From: Pseudomonas sp. Gutcm_11s
GTDB taxonomy: Bacteria > Pseudomonadota > Gammaproteobacteria > Pseudomonadales > Pseudomonadaceae
Direction of reading: 5' to 3'
NCBI RefSeq assembly: GCF_028649395.1
Contig: NZ_JAQSUW010000017.1
Span: 256,116-320,115, forward strand
DNA length: 64,000 nucleotides
Under the pieces are notes generated by a model. It was not told where the DNA came from and made no database searches. It saw only the letters and a program-made list of their open reading frames with translations. Every line of letters begins with the position of its first letter. Positions within the stretch are counted from its first letter, which is position 1. The translations under genes and the position numbers were made by a program. Positions 51,845 to 59,948 of this stretch are shown here, in pieces.

Positions 51845-53161
51845 ATGTTCGGTTCTTCTGTGCGTAACGAGTTGTCGCAGTGCCAGTCGCAGCTATTTGC
51901 TTCCGAGCAGATGCTCGCTGCCATTCGCGGCGGCATGGCGCTGATCGAGTTCAGCCCGCAGGGCGAGATTCTCGATGCCAATGCCGCCTTCCTCTCCACC
52001 ATGGGTTATCGCCTGGAGGAGATTCGCGGCCAGCACCACCGCATGTTCTGCTCCCAGCAACTGCTTGGCAGCCCGGATTACGCGCGCTTCTGGCAGCGCC
52101 TGGCCCAGGGCGAGAGCTTCAGCGACCGCTTCATGCGCGTGGCCAAGGGCGGGCGGGAGATCTGGCTGGAGGCCAGCTACCTGCCGGTGCGCGATATGGG
52201 CGGGCAGGTGTGCAGGGTGATCAAGGTCGCCACCGACATCACCGCCCAGATCGAGGCCGAGCATCAGCACAGCAGCCTGCTCAACGCCATCAGCCGCTCC
52301 ATGGCGGTCATCGAGTTCAACCCGGACGGCACCGTGCGCGAGGCCAACGACAACTTCCTCCACACCATGGGCTATCGCATGGAGGAGATCCGCGGCCAGC
52401 ACCATCGCATGTTCTGCGAGGCCGGGGAGGCAGGCAGCGAGGGCTATCGCCGCTTCTGGCAGCGCCTCAACCAGGGCGAGTTCATCTCCGACCGCTTCAA
52501 GCGCATCGCCAAGAATGGTCGGGTGATCTGGCTGCGGGCTACCTATAACCCACTGTATGACGCCAACGGCCGCCTCAGCGGGGTGGTCAAGTTCGCCAGC
52601 GACATCACCTCCCAGGTCGAGCACCGCGAGGCCGAGGCGGCTGCAGCGCAGCTGGCCTTCGATAGCGCCCGCGAGACCGACTCCAGCGCCGTCCGGGGTG
52701 CCGGCACGGTCGATGAGGCGGTGCACATGGTGCGCGGCATCGCCGACGAACTGGGCCAGGTGGCGGACAAGGTCGGTGCGCTCAGCGAGCAGTCCGAGCG
52801 CATCAGCAGCATCGTGCAGGTGATCCGTGGCATCGCCGAGCAGACCAACCTGCTGGCGCTCAACGCCGCCATCGAGGCGGCGCGGGCCGGCGAGCAGGGC
52901 CGCGGCTTCGCCGTGGTGGCCGACGAGGTGCGCAACCTGGCTGCGCGCACCAGCCAGGCCACGGTGGAAATCAACGAAGTGGTGCGCCTCAACCACGAGC
53001 TGGCGCAGCAGGCAGTGGGCGGCATGGATGGCAGCAAGGTCAAGGCGGAGCAGGGCGTGCAGCTGGTCAACCGTGCCGGCGAGGTGATGCTGTCCATCCG
53101 CAACGAGGCCCAGCGTGTGGTGGATGCCATCGGCCAGTTCACCGAGGCCATGCAGGACTGA
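51845..53161 (+). CDS. Soluble double-PAS chemotaxis-type transducer (BdlA-like)
   Basis: 438 residues with no membrane segment. Two tandem PAS domains are near-repeats of each other (TMGYRLEEIRGQHHRMFC and TMGYRMEEIRGQHHRMFC). A methyl-accepting signalling domain follows, with the conserved hairpin tip RGIAEQTNLLALNAAIEAARAGEQGRGFAVVADEVRNLAART. The C-terminal arm after the tip is short, about 70 residues. This architecture is that of BdlA, which controls biofilm dispersion in P. aeruginosa and works with c-di-GMP enzymes. ATG 51845 follows GAGG; a start five codons earlier is possible. Confidence 0.88.
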   Translation: MFGSSVRNELSQCQSQLFASEQMLAAIRGGMALIEFSPQGEILDANAAFLSTMGYRLEEIRGQHHRMFCSQQLLGSPDYARFWQRLAQGESFSDRFMRVAKGGREIWLEASYLPVRDMGGQVCRVIKVATDITAQIEAEHQHSSLLNAISRSMAVIEFNPDGTVREANDNFLHTMGYRMEEIRGQHHRMFCEAGEAGSEGYRRFWQRLNQGEFISDRFKRIAKNGRVIWLRATYNPLYDANGRLSGVVKFASDITSQVEHREAEAAAAQLAFDSARETDSSAVRGAGTVDEAVHMVRGIADELGQVADKVGALSEQSERISSIVQVIRGIAEQTNLLALNAAIEAARAGEQGRGFAVVADEVRNLAARTSQATVEINEVVRLNHELAQQAVGGMDGSKVKAEQGVQLVNRAGEVMLSIRNEAQRVVDAIGQFTEAMQD

Positions 53162-53181
53162 GTGCGGCCTTCGCCGCCATG

Positions 53182-53209
53182 AAAAAAGCCCGCCGATTGG
53201 CGGGCTTTT
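53182..53209. terminator. Bidirectional terminator between the BdlA-like gene and aguA
   Basis: A 10-bp stem (AAAGCCCGCC/GGCGGGCTTT, loop GATT) with A- and T-tracts serves the convergent genes on both sides. Confidence 0.92.
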
Positions 53210-53221
53210 GCGTTGCAGGGC

Positions 53222-54328
53222 TCAGCGCTGTTGCGGCGCCGGCTGCTGCTGGGTGATGCAGTGGATGTTGCCGCCGCCGAGGAGGATCTCGCGGCCGGGC
53301 ACCATCACCACGCGGTGCTCGGGGAACACGCGCTGGAGGATGGCGCGGGCCTCCTCGTCCTTGGCGTCGTCGAAGCTCGGCGCAACGATGCCGCCGTTGA
53401 CGATCAGGAAGTTGACGTAGGAGCCGGCCAGACGGATCGACGGATCACGTTCCTGGGTGCCCTCGGCGGCGTCGACACCGGCGCACTCTTCCTCGGTCGC
53501 GTGGATCGGGCCGGGGATCGGCATCTTGTGCACCACCAACTGGCGACCCTTGGCGTCACGAGCAGACTCCAGCACCTTCATCGCCGCCTGGCAGCGCGGG
53601 TAGTTGGGGTCATTGACGTCATCGGTCCAGGCCAGCAGCACTTCGCCTGGGCGCACGTAGCAGCAGAAGTTGTCGACGTGGCCGTCGGTCTCGTCGTTGA
53701 ACAGACCGTCCGGCAGCCAGATCACGGTGTCGACGGCCAGGTGCTCGCGCAGCACCGCTTCGATCTCTTCGCGAGTCAGGTGCGGGTTGCGGTTCTTGTT
53801 GAGCAGGCATTCCTCGGTGGTGATCAGGGTGCCTTCGCCGTCGACATGGATCGAGCCGCCTTCGAGCACGAAGCCCTCGGTGCGGTAGCGGTCGCGGCGC
53901 TCGATCTCGAGGATCTTGCTGGCCACCTGGTCGTCGCGCTGCCACGGCCAGTACAGGCCGCCGTCGAAGCCGCCCCAGGCGTTGAAGCCCCAGTCCACGC
54001 CGCGTACTTCGCCGCTGCCGTTGGTGACGAAGGTCGGGCCGGTGTCGCGCACCCAGGCGTCGTCGGTGGTGATTTCCACCAGGCGAATGTCGCTGCCTTC
54101 GAGGCGCGCGCGGGCGTTCTCGTACTGGCCGGCGGAAACGCAGATGGTCACCGGCTCGAACTCGGCGATGGCGCGGGCCACGGCGGTGAAGGCAGCCTGT
54201 GCCGGCTTGCCACCGAGGCGCCAGTTGTCCGGGCGCTCGGGCCAGACCATCCAGGTTTGGCTATGCGCTTCCCATTCGGCGGGCATGCGGAAGCCGTCGG
54301 CGCGCGGGGTGCTGTTCAGTGTGGTCAT
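53222..54328 (-). CDS. aguA: Agmatine deiminase
   Basis: 368 residues of the peptidyl-arginine deiminase-like family. It hydrolyses agmatine to N-carbamoylputrescine and ammonia. Visible motifs are WPERPDNWR, DAWVRDTGPTFV, LEGGSIHVDGEGTLITTEECLLN and the catalytic Cys near the C-terminus in LLGGGNIHCITQQ. It lies 50 bp downstream of aguB on the same strand. Confidence 0.96.
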   Translation of the reverse strand: MTTLNSTPRADGFRMPAEWEAHSQTWMVWPERPDNWRLGGKPAQAAFTAVARAIAEFEPVTICVSAGQYENARARLEGSDIRLVEITTDDAWVRDTGPTFVTNGSGEVRGVDWGFNAWGGFDGGLYWPWQRDDQVASKILEIERRDRYRTEGFVLEGGSIHVDGEGTLITTEECLLNKNRNPHLTREEIEAVLREHLAVDTVIWLPDGLFNDETDGHVDNFCCYVRPGEVLLAWTDDVNDPNYPRCQAAMKVLESARDAKGRQLVVHKMPIPGPIHATEEECAGVDAAEGTQERDPSIRLAGSYVNFLIVNGGIVAPSFDDAKDEEARAILQRVFPEHRVVMVPGREILLGGGNIHCITQQQPAPQQR

Positions 54329-54378
54329 GGCAGTGGTCCGTAAGCTGGGCGCCGGCCCTCGTGGGGCTGGCGGGTGGA

Positions 54379-55260
54379 TTACTCGGAAGCCTGTTGGCCG
54401 TCCAGGGTCTTGAGGGGATCGTACAGGTTGGGGCGACGGTCGCGGAATACGCCCCAGGCGCTGCGCACGTGCTCCAGTTGGTCGAGGTCGAAGCTGTGCA
54501 CCAGCACGCCTTCCTCGGTCTCGCCCAGTTCCTCGACCTTCTTGCCGAACTGGTCGGCGATGAATGAGGAACCGTAGAAGGTGATGTCGTAGCCGTCCTG
54601 CTCCTCGCGGCCGATGCGGTTGGCGGCGATCAGCGGCATCAGGTTGGCGCCGGCGTGGCCCTGCTGCACGCGCTGCCAGTGGTCGCGCGAGCTGATGCTC
54701 GGGTCATGCGGCTCGCTGCCGATGGCGGTCGGGTAGAGCAGCAGTTCGGCGCCGAGCAGCGCCATGCTGCGCGCCGCCTCGGGGAACCACTGGTCCCAGC
54801 AGATTCCCACGCCGATCTTGGCGTAGCGGGTGTTCCATACCTTGAAGCCGCTGTCGCCGGGGTTGAAGTAGTACTTCTCGTGGTAGCCGGGGCCGTCCGG
54901 GATGTGGCTCTTGCGGTACACGCCGAGGTTGCTGCCGTCGGCGTCGATGATCGCGATGCTGTTGAAGCGCGCCCGCCCTGCGCGCTCGAAGTAGCTGATA
55001 GGCAGCACCACCTGCAGCTCGCGGGCGAGCCGCTGGAAATGCTGGATGGCCGGGTTCTCGTCGGTCGGCGTGGCCAGCTGCAGGTAGTCCGGGTTGGGCT
55101 TCTGGCAGAAGTAGGGCGTCTCGAACAGCTCCTGGATCAGGACGATCTGCGCGCCCTTGGCGGCCGCCTGACGCACCAGCTTCTCGGCGGTGGCGATATT
55201 GGCGGCGCTGTCCCAGGAGCAGGCCATCTGGGTGGCGGCGACGGTAACGATGCGCGACAT
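54379..55260 (-). CDS. aguB: N-carbamoylputrescine amidohydrolase
   Basis: 293 residues of the nitrilase superfamily. It converts N-carbamoylputrescine to putrescine, CO2 and ammonia. The catalytic triad is visible as Glu in LIQELFETPYF, Lys in YRKSHIPDGPGYHEKYYFNPGD and Cys in GVGICWDQWFPEAARSMALLGAE. The ATG at 55260 gives the normal start (MSRIVTVAATQMACSWD); a frame extended to 55416 is unlikely. aguA follows. Confidence 0.96.
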   Translation of the reverse strand: MSRIVTVAATQMACSWDSAANIATAEKLVRQAAAKGAQIVLIQELFETPYFCQKPNPDYLQLATPTDENPAIQHFQRLARELQVVLPISYFERAGRARFNSIAIIDADGSNLGVYRKSHIPDGPGYHEKYYFNPGDSGFKVWNTRYAKIGVGICWDQWFPEAARSMALLGAELLLYPTAIGSEPHDPSISSRDHWQRVQQGHAGANLMPLIAANRIGREEQDGYDITFYGSSFIADQFGKKVEELGETEEGVLVHSFDLDQLEHVRSAWGVFRDRRPNLYDPLKTLDGQQASE

Positions 55261-55366
55261 GAGGCACCTCGCAGGAGCATTTGAGAGGTCATCTGACACT
55301 AGCAGAGACCCATGGCGGCGCCCGGCGTATTGTTTACGCGAGTGGCGGATGCCTGACTTTATATTC

Positions 55367-55399
55367 GATAAAAATCGGCTTTGAAAGCGAATTTTTATC
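55367..55399 (-). promoter_or_regulatory. Inverted repeat upstream of aguBA
   Basis: The arms GATAAAAAT and ATTTTTATC are separated by 15 nt, in an AT-rich island about 107-139 bp upstream of the aguB ATG and between aguB and aguR. It is a candidate operator for the TetR-type repressor AguR. The gap from 55261 to 55533 holds no gene. Confidence 0.45.
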
Positions 55400-55533
55400 C
55401 GCTCAGGCGAAATCACACTGTTTAGATAGATAAATATCCAATGCTTAAGGCGTACGGAGCCAGCTGGACTGCAGCGCAGTGCGGTGACTGACTCGTATGG
55501 CCGGCGATAACGAGAAGGCCGATAGTTATCGGC

Positions 55534-56175
55534 TCACTCCTGGGGGAACTGGCGCCTGGGCAGGGCGGGCGGCAGGTACAGGGCCAGGTAGGCGTCGAAC
55601 ACGCGCATGCCTTCCTCGGCCAGGCGCGGGGTGATCTCGCCATGCAGCTGCACCGAGCGGGCGTAGACCCGGTCGCCGAGCTCCATGGCCAGGGCGAACA
55701 CGTCGACGTCTTCCGGCAGCTGCGGCAGCGGGAAGTGGCGATCGAACAACGCCTGCATCAGACGGCCCAGCTCGAGGTCGTGCTGGCGATCGGCCTGGGT
55801 CACTTCGGACAGGCCGTGCTGGGCCAGTATCAGCTGGCGCGCTGCGCTGTCGCCGGCGTAGATGGCCAGCATGCGCTGCTCGATGATCCGCGACAGGTCG
55901 CGCCAGTCGTGCAGGGCGGCGTGCTCCACCGGCTGCAGCAGGCAGTCGCGGAAGGCCGCGTGGATGTCGGCGGTCAGCGCTTCCAGCAGGGCCGGCACGC
56001 TGGCGAAGAAGTGGTACACGGAAGAGGGTGGGATGTCCGCGCGCTCGGCCACCGCATAGATGGTCAGGCCGGCGAAACCCTGGCTGCTGAGCAGTTCGCG
56101 CGCGGCCGCAAGGATCAGTTCGATGCGTGCCTGGCTGCTGGCGCGAGGCTTGCGGGCGATTGCGGTGCGGGTCAT
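55534..56175 (-). CDS. aguR: TetR family repressor of the agmatine genes
   Basis: 213 residues. The N-terminal HTH is ASSQARIELILAAARELLSSQGFAGLTIYAVAERADIPPSSVYHFFASVPALLEAL, and the rest is a helical ligand domain. In P. aeruginosa aguR lies upstream of aguBA and represses them until agmatine or carbamoylputrescine appears. The same order occurs here. Its identity rests on fold plus context. Confidence 0.85.
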   Translation of the reverse strand: MTRTAIARKPRASSQARIELILAAARELLSSQGFAGLTIYAVAERADIPPSSVYHFFASVPALLEALTADIHAAFRDCLLQPVEHAALHDWRDLSRIIEQRMLAIYAGDSAARQLILAQHGLSEVTQADRQHDLELGRLMQALFDRHFPLPQLPEDVDVFALAMELGDRVYARSVQLHGEITPRLAEEGMRVFDAYLALYLPPALPRRQFPQE

Positions 56176-56271
56176 GCCGGTCTCCTGTCCGTGGCAGGCG
56201 CTATTGGACGCCAGACGGACAGGGGAGGCAAGCCACTCGTCGGGAGGGGGCTGTCGAGCGAGCCGGACCGC

Positions 56272-57327
56272 TTAGCCGCCGTCGCGGAAGCGGGTCCAGA
56301 CCTCGTCGCGGGCGTTCTTGGCCTTGTCGGTCAGCGGCGTCAGGGCGAACAGTCGGCCCTTGGCACCATCCAGGTTGCGGCCCAGCTGGTCGCGCAGCTT
56401 GGGTTCGAGGAACTGCTGGGCGTCGCTGTTGGCGCTGGGGTAGAGGGTCTCGCTGCTGATCAGTGCGGCGACCTGCGGTTGCATCAGGTAGTCGATGAAC
56501 TTGTGCGCCAGGTCCGCACGACGGGCGCTGGCCGGGATCACCAGGTTGTCGATGAACAGGGTCGAACCTTCATCCGGTACCACGAACTGCACCGGCTGGC
56601 CGGCGTCGCTGGCGCCCAGGGCGTCGCCGACCCAGGCCACGGCCATGCACAGCTTGCCCTGGTTGAGGTCCTCGATGTAGCGCTCGCTGTCCACGTAGCG
56701 CAGGTTGGGGCGCAGGCCCTGCAGGGCTTCGCCGGCCTTCTGGATGCGCCCCGGCGAGCTGTTGGCGAAGCTGCGGCCCTGGTAGTTGAGCAGGCTGTAC
56801 AGCACCTCGTCCGGTGCATCCAGCACGCTGATGCCGCAGCCATTGAGCTTGGCGCTCTGCGCCGGATCGAACAGCAGGCTCCAGCTCTGTGGCAGCGGGC
56901 CGCCATAGGCGGCTTCGGCCTGCGGCGTGTTGATCGCCAGGCCCACGGCGCCCCACAGGTAGGGCACGGCGTAGCGGTTGCGCGGGTCGACCGCGGCCAG
57001 CTTGCTCAGCAGCTGCTTGTCCAGGTGCGTGCGGTTGGGCAGGCGACTGACGTCGAGCGGCTGCAGCAGGCCGGCCTTGATCAGCGGCGGCAGGTCGTTC
57101 TGCGAGGGCACGGCGATGTCGATGCTCTCGCCGCTGGCGAGGATCTTGTCGAGCTCCTCGGCCGAGGCATAGGTGTGGTACTCCACCTCGATGCCGGTGG
57201 CCTTGGTGAAATCGGCCAGCACCTGGGGCGCGATGTAGTCGTTCCAGTTGTACACGCGGATGCTGTCGGCGGCGGCCGCCAGCGCGGGGGTGAGGCTGAG
57301 CAGCAGCGGAGCAAGAATGCGAAACAT
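56272..57327 (-). CDS. Orphan periplasmic polyamine-binding protein
   Basis: 351 residues with a signal peptide (MFRILAPLLLSLTPALAAAA). The PotD/PotF/SpuD fold shows as SIRVYNWNDYIAPQVLADFTKATGIEVEYHTYASAEELDKIL, IDIAVPSQNDLPPLIKAGLLQPLD and GAVGLAINTPQAEAA. No permease or ATPase gene adjoins it on this strand, so it may feed the spu transporter or act as a sensor. It lies between aguR and the glutamine synthetase-like gene, as PA0295 does in P. aeruginosa. Confidence 0.9.
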   Translation of the reverse strand: MFRILAPLLLSLTPALAAAADSIRVYNWNDYIAPQVLADFTKATGIEVEYHTYASAEELDKILASGESIDIAVPSQNDLPPLIKAGLLQPLDVSRLPNRTHLDKQLLSKLAAVDPRNRYAVPYLWGAVGLAINTPQAEAAYGGPLPQSWSLLFDPAQSAKLNGCGISVLDAPDEVLYSLLNYQGRSFANSSPGRIQKAGEALQGLRPNLRYVDSERYIEDLNQGKLCMAVAWVGDALGASDAGQPVQFVVPDEGSTLFIDNLVIPASARRADLAHKFIDYLMQPQVAALISSETLYPSANSDAQQFLEPKLRDQLGRNLDGAKGRLFALTPLTDKAKNARDEVWTRFRDGG

Positions 57328-57409
57328 GACGACCTCCTTGGCAAGTGTTGGGCATGGCTCCGCCGCCCCGCGTTAGGTGGTGGCGGACAAGCGGGCGCTG
57401 GTGGCAGAT

Positions 57410-57438
57410 AAAAGAACGCCGGCACTAAGGCCGGCGTT
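57410..57438 (-). terminator. Terminator after spuI
   Basis: A 9-bp perfect stem (AACGCCGGC/GCCGGCGTT, loop of six) is followed by CTTTT on the minus strand, 11 bp beyond the spuI stop. Confidence 0.8.
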
Positions 57439-57448
57439 GGGTGTTGCA

Positions 57449-58828
57449 TCAAACGGTATGCAGATACCAGTTGTATTCGAGGTCGGAGATGGTGGTCTCG
57501 AACTCCTGCAGTTCAGCTTCCTTACAGGCGACGAAGATGTCGATGTAGTCCGGGCTGATGTACTTGTTCAGCACTTCGCTGTCGTCCAGCTCGCGCAGGG
57601 CATCGCGCAGGTTGTTCGGCAGGCTCTGTTCCAGCTGTTCGTAGGAGTTGCCTTCGATCGGCTCGCCCGGGTCGACCTGGTTGGTCAGACCGTGATGGAT
57701 ACCGGCGAGGATCGCCGACATCATCAGGTACGGGTTGGCGTCGGCACCGGCTACGCGGTGCTCGATGCGCACGGCATCGGCGCTGCCGGTCGGCACGCGG
57801 ACGGCCACGGTGCGGTTGTCCAGGCCCCAGCTCGGCGCGTTGGGCACGTAGAACTGCGCGCCGAAGCGGCGGTACGAGTTGACGTTGGGGCAGAGGAAGG
57901 CCATCGACGCCGGCATGGTCTCCAGGACACCGCCGATCGCGTGACGCAGTGCGGCGTTCTCCTGGGGGTCATCGCTGGTGAAGATGTTCTTGCCGGTGGT
58001 CTTGTCGAGCAGCGAGATGTGCACGTGCAGGCCGTTGCCCGCCTGGCCCGGGTAGGGCTTGGCCATGAAGGTGGTGTCCATCTCATGGTCGTAGGCGATG
58101 TTCTTGATCAGGCGCTTGAGCAGCAGGGCGTAGTCGCAGGCCTTGATCGCGTCTTCGGTGTGGTGCAGGTTGACTTCGAACTGCGCCGGGGCGCTTTCCT
58201 TGACGATGGCGTCGGCCGGGATGCCCTGTTCCTTGGCCGCTTCCAGCATGTCCTGCAGGCAGTCGACGTATTCGTCGAGGTCGTCGATCAGGTACACCTG
58301 GGTCGACTGCGGGCGCTTGCCCGACATCGGCGAGCGCGGCGGCTGCGGACGGCCGTTCACGTTCTCCTGGTCGATCAGGTAGAACTCCAGTTCGAAGGCC
58401 GCGCAGATGCGCAGGTTCATCTCGTCGAACTTGGCCACGACCTGGCGCAGCACTTCACGCGGGTCGGCGAAGAACGGCTTGCCGTCCATCTCGTGCATGG
58501 TCATTAGCAGCTGCGCGGTGGGGCGCTTCTGCCAAGGCTCGTTGCACAGGGTATTGGGGATCGGGAAACAGATGCGGTCGGCGTCGCCGATGTCCAGGCC
58601 GAGGCCGGTGCTTTCGACGGTGGAGCCGTTGATGTCGAGGGCGAACAGCGAGGCGGGCAGGTTGATGCCCTTTTCATACACCTTATGGAGGCTGTTTCGT
58701 TCGATGCGCTTGCCGCGCACAACCCCATTCATATCAGCAATTAGAAGGTCAACGAACTGGACCTCAGGATGTTCCTTGAGGAACGCGTTCGCTTCGTTGA
58801 GCTGAACGGCACGCGGGGGTACCGACAT
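57449..58828 (-). CDS. spuI: Gamma-glutamylpolyamine synthetase (glutamine synthetase family)
   Basis: 459 residues of the glutamine synthetase superfamily. It ligates glutamate to putrescine or a related polyamine using ATP. Landmarks are VQFVDLLIADMNGVVRGKRI, FELEFYLIDQENVNGRPQPPRSPMSGKRPQSTQVYLIDDLDE, the ATP/Glu region FMAKPYPGQAGNGLHVHISLLDK and VEHRVAGADANPYLMMSAILAGIHHGL (here IEHRVAGADANPY). It is divergent from spuA. It is paralogous to spuB at 59949-61307. Confidence 0.92.
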   Translation of the reverse strand: MSVPPRAVQLNEANAFLKEHPEVQFVDLLIADMNGVVRGKRIERNSLHKVYEKGINLPASLFALDINGSTVESTGLGLDIGDADRICFPIPNTLCNEPWQKRPTAQLLMTMHEMDGKPFFADPREVLRQVVAKFDEMNLRICAAFELEFYLIDQENVNGRPQPPRSPMSGKRPQSTQVYLIDDLDEYVDCLQDMLEAAKEQGIPADAIVKESAPAQFEVNLHHTEDAIKACDYALLLKRLIKNIAYDHEMDTTFMAKPYPGQAGNGLHVHISLLDKTTGKNIFTSDDPQENAALRHAIGGVLETMPASMAFLCPNVNSYRRFGAQFYVPNAPSWGLDNRTVAVRVPTGSADAVRIEHRVAGADANPYLMMSAILAGIHHGLTNQVDPGEPIEGNSYEQLEQSLPNNLRDALRELDDSEVLNKYISPDYIDIFVACKEAELQEFETTISDLEYNWYLHTV

Positions 58829-59104
58829 GATGCAACACCTTTTTTGTTAAAAATTTCAATCATTCATTCTTACAGCCCTGAGTCAATCTCAATCGCCATG
58901 GGCTGTCAATAGCGGGCCATTTTGCCCTGAAACGGGGCTCGATGGCCAGTTTTGGGGCATTTCAGGGTTTTCTGGCCGGCCTCAAGCCCCTGTGGCGTCT
59001 AGCGCTCAGCGGCCTGTGTTCAATTTTTTACAGCCCTATTGTGTAATAAATTGAACAAGGCTAATCTCGGCCTCACCTGACAACAGCATAAGAACGGGTG
59101 TCCC
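58829..59104. promoter_or_regulatory. Divergent control region between spuI and spuA
   Basis: A 276-bp gap with no gene. It holds two interrupted inverted repeats: CCCTGAAA/TTTCAGGG (58925-58932 and 58960-58967) and GTTCAATTT/AAATTGAAC (59018-59026 and 59048-59056). Either could be a site for a polyamine-responsive repressor such as PauR. Binding is inferred from position and symmetry. Confidence 0.5.
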
Positions 59105-59854
59105 ATGTTGCGCCTGCCGATCATCGGCGTCACCGCCTGCACCAAGCAGGTCGGCCTTCATCCCAACCATATAGTCGGCGACAAGTATGTCCGCGCAGTA
59201 GTGGTTGGAGCCGGAGGGCTGCCCCTGGTGATTCCGGCGCTCGGTGAGCTGATCGATCTCGACACCCTGCTGGCCAGCGTCGATGGCCTGCTGTTCACCG
59301 GTTCGCCGTCCAATGTCGAGCCCCATCATTATAGTGGCCCGGCCAGCTCGGCCGGCACTCATCACGATATTGCCCGCGACGCCACCACCCTGCCGCTGAT
59401 CCGCCGTGCCATCGATGCCGGCATCCCGGTGCTGGGCATCTGTCGCGGCTTCCAGGAAATCAACGTGGCCTTCGGCGGCAGCCTGCACCAGCGCGTGCAG
59501 GAAGTGACCGGGATGATGGACCACCGCGAGCCGGCCGACGAGCCGGTCGAGATCCAATATGCCCCCCGCCACGTCGTGCGCGTGCAACCGGGTGGCGTGC
59601 TTGCCGGCATCGGCTTGCCGAGCGAGATTCAAGTCAATTCCATTCATGGCCAGGGCGTTCAGCGTCTGGCGCCGGGCCTTCGCGTAGAAGCTCTGGCGCC
59701 TGACGGGTTGATCGAAGCCTTCTCCGTCGAAGGTGCGCCGAGTTTTGCACTCGGAGTGCAGTGGCACCCCGAGTGGCAGGTACGATCCAACCCGAATTAT
59801 CTCGCCATCTTCCAGGCCTTTGGTGAGGCTTGCAGGAAGAAGGCGGGGCAATAG
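59105..59854 (+). CDS. spuA: Gamma-glutamyl-GABA hydrolase (class I amidotransferase family)
   Basis: 249 residues of the PuuD type. It splits gamma-glutamyl-GABA to GABA and glutamate. The nucleophile Cys is in GIPVLGICRGFQEINVAFGGSLHQ, and the catalytic His and Glu are in FALGVQWHPEWQ. The opening PIIGVTACTKQVGLHPNHIVGDKYVRAV is typical. It leads the spuABCD order on the plus strand and is divergent from spuI. Confidence 0.95.
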   Translation: MLRLPIIGVTACTKQVGLHPNHIVGDKYVRAVVVGAGGLPLVIPALGELIDLDTLLASVDGLLFTGSPSNVEPHHYSGPASSAGTHHDIARDATTLPLIRRAIDAGIPVLGICRGFQEINVAFGGSLHQRVQEVTGMMDHREPADEPVEIQYAPRHVVRVQPGGVLAGIGLPSEIQVNSIHGQGVQRLAPGLRVEALAPDGLIEAFSVEGAPSFALGVQWHPEWQVRSNPNYLAIFQAFGEACRKKAGQ

Positions 59855-59948
59855 CTGAGTAGGTGAGCACCCGGCGAGCGGCGAATCCACACGGGTTCGC
59901 TAGGCTCTAACCGGTCCGCAGTAGCCGCTCTACAACCCTGAGGTCTTT

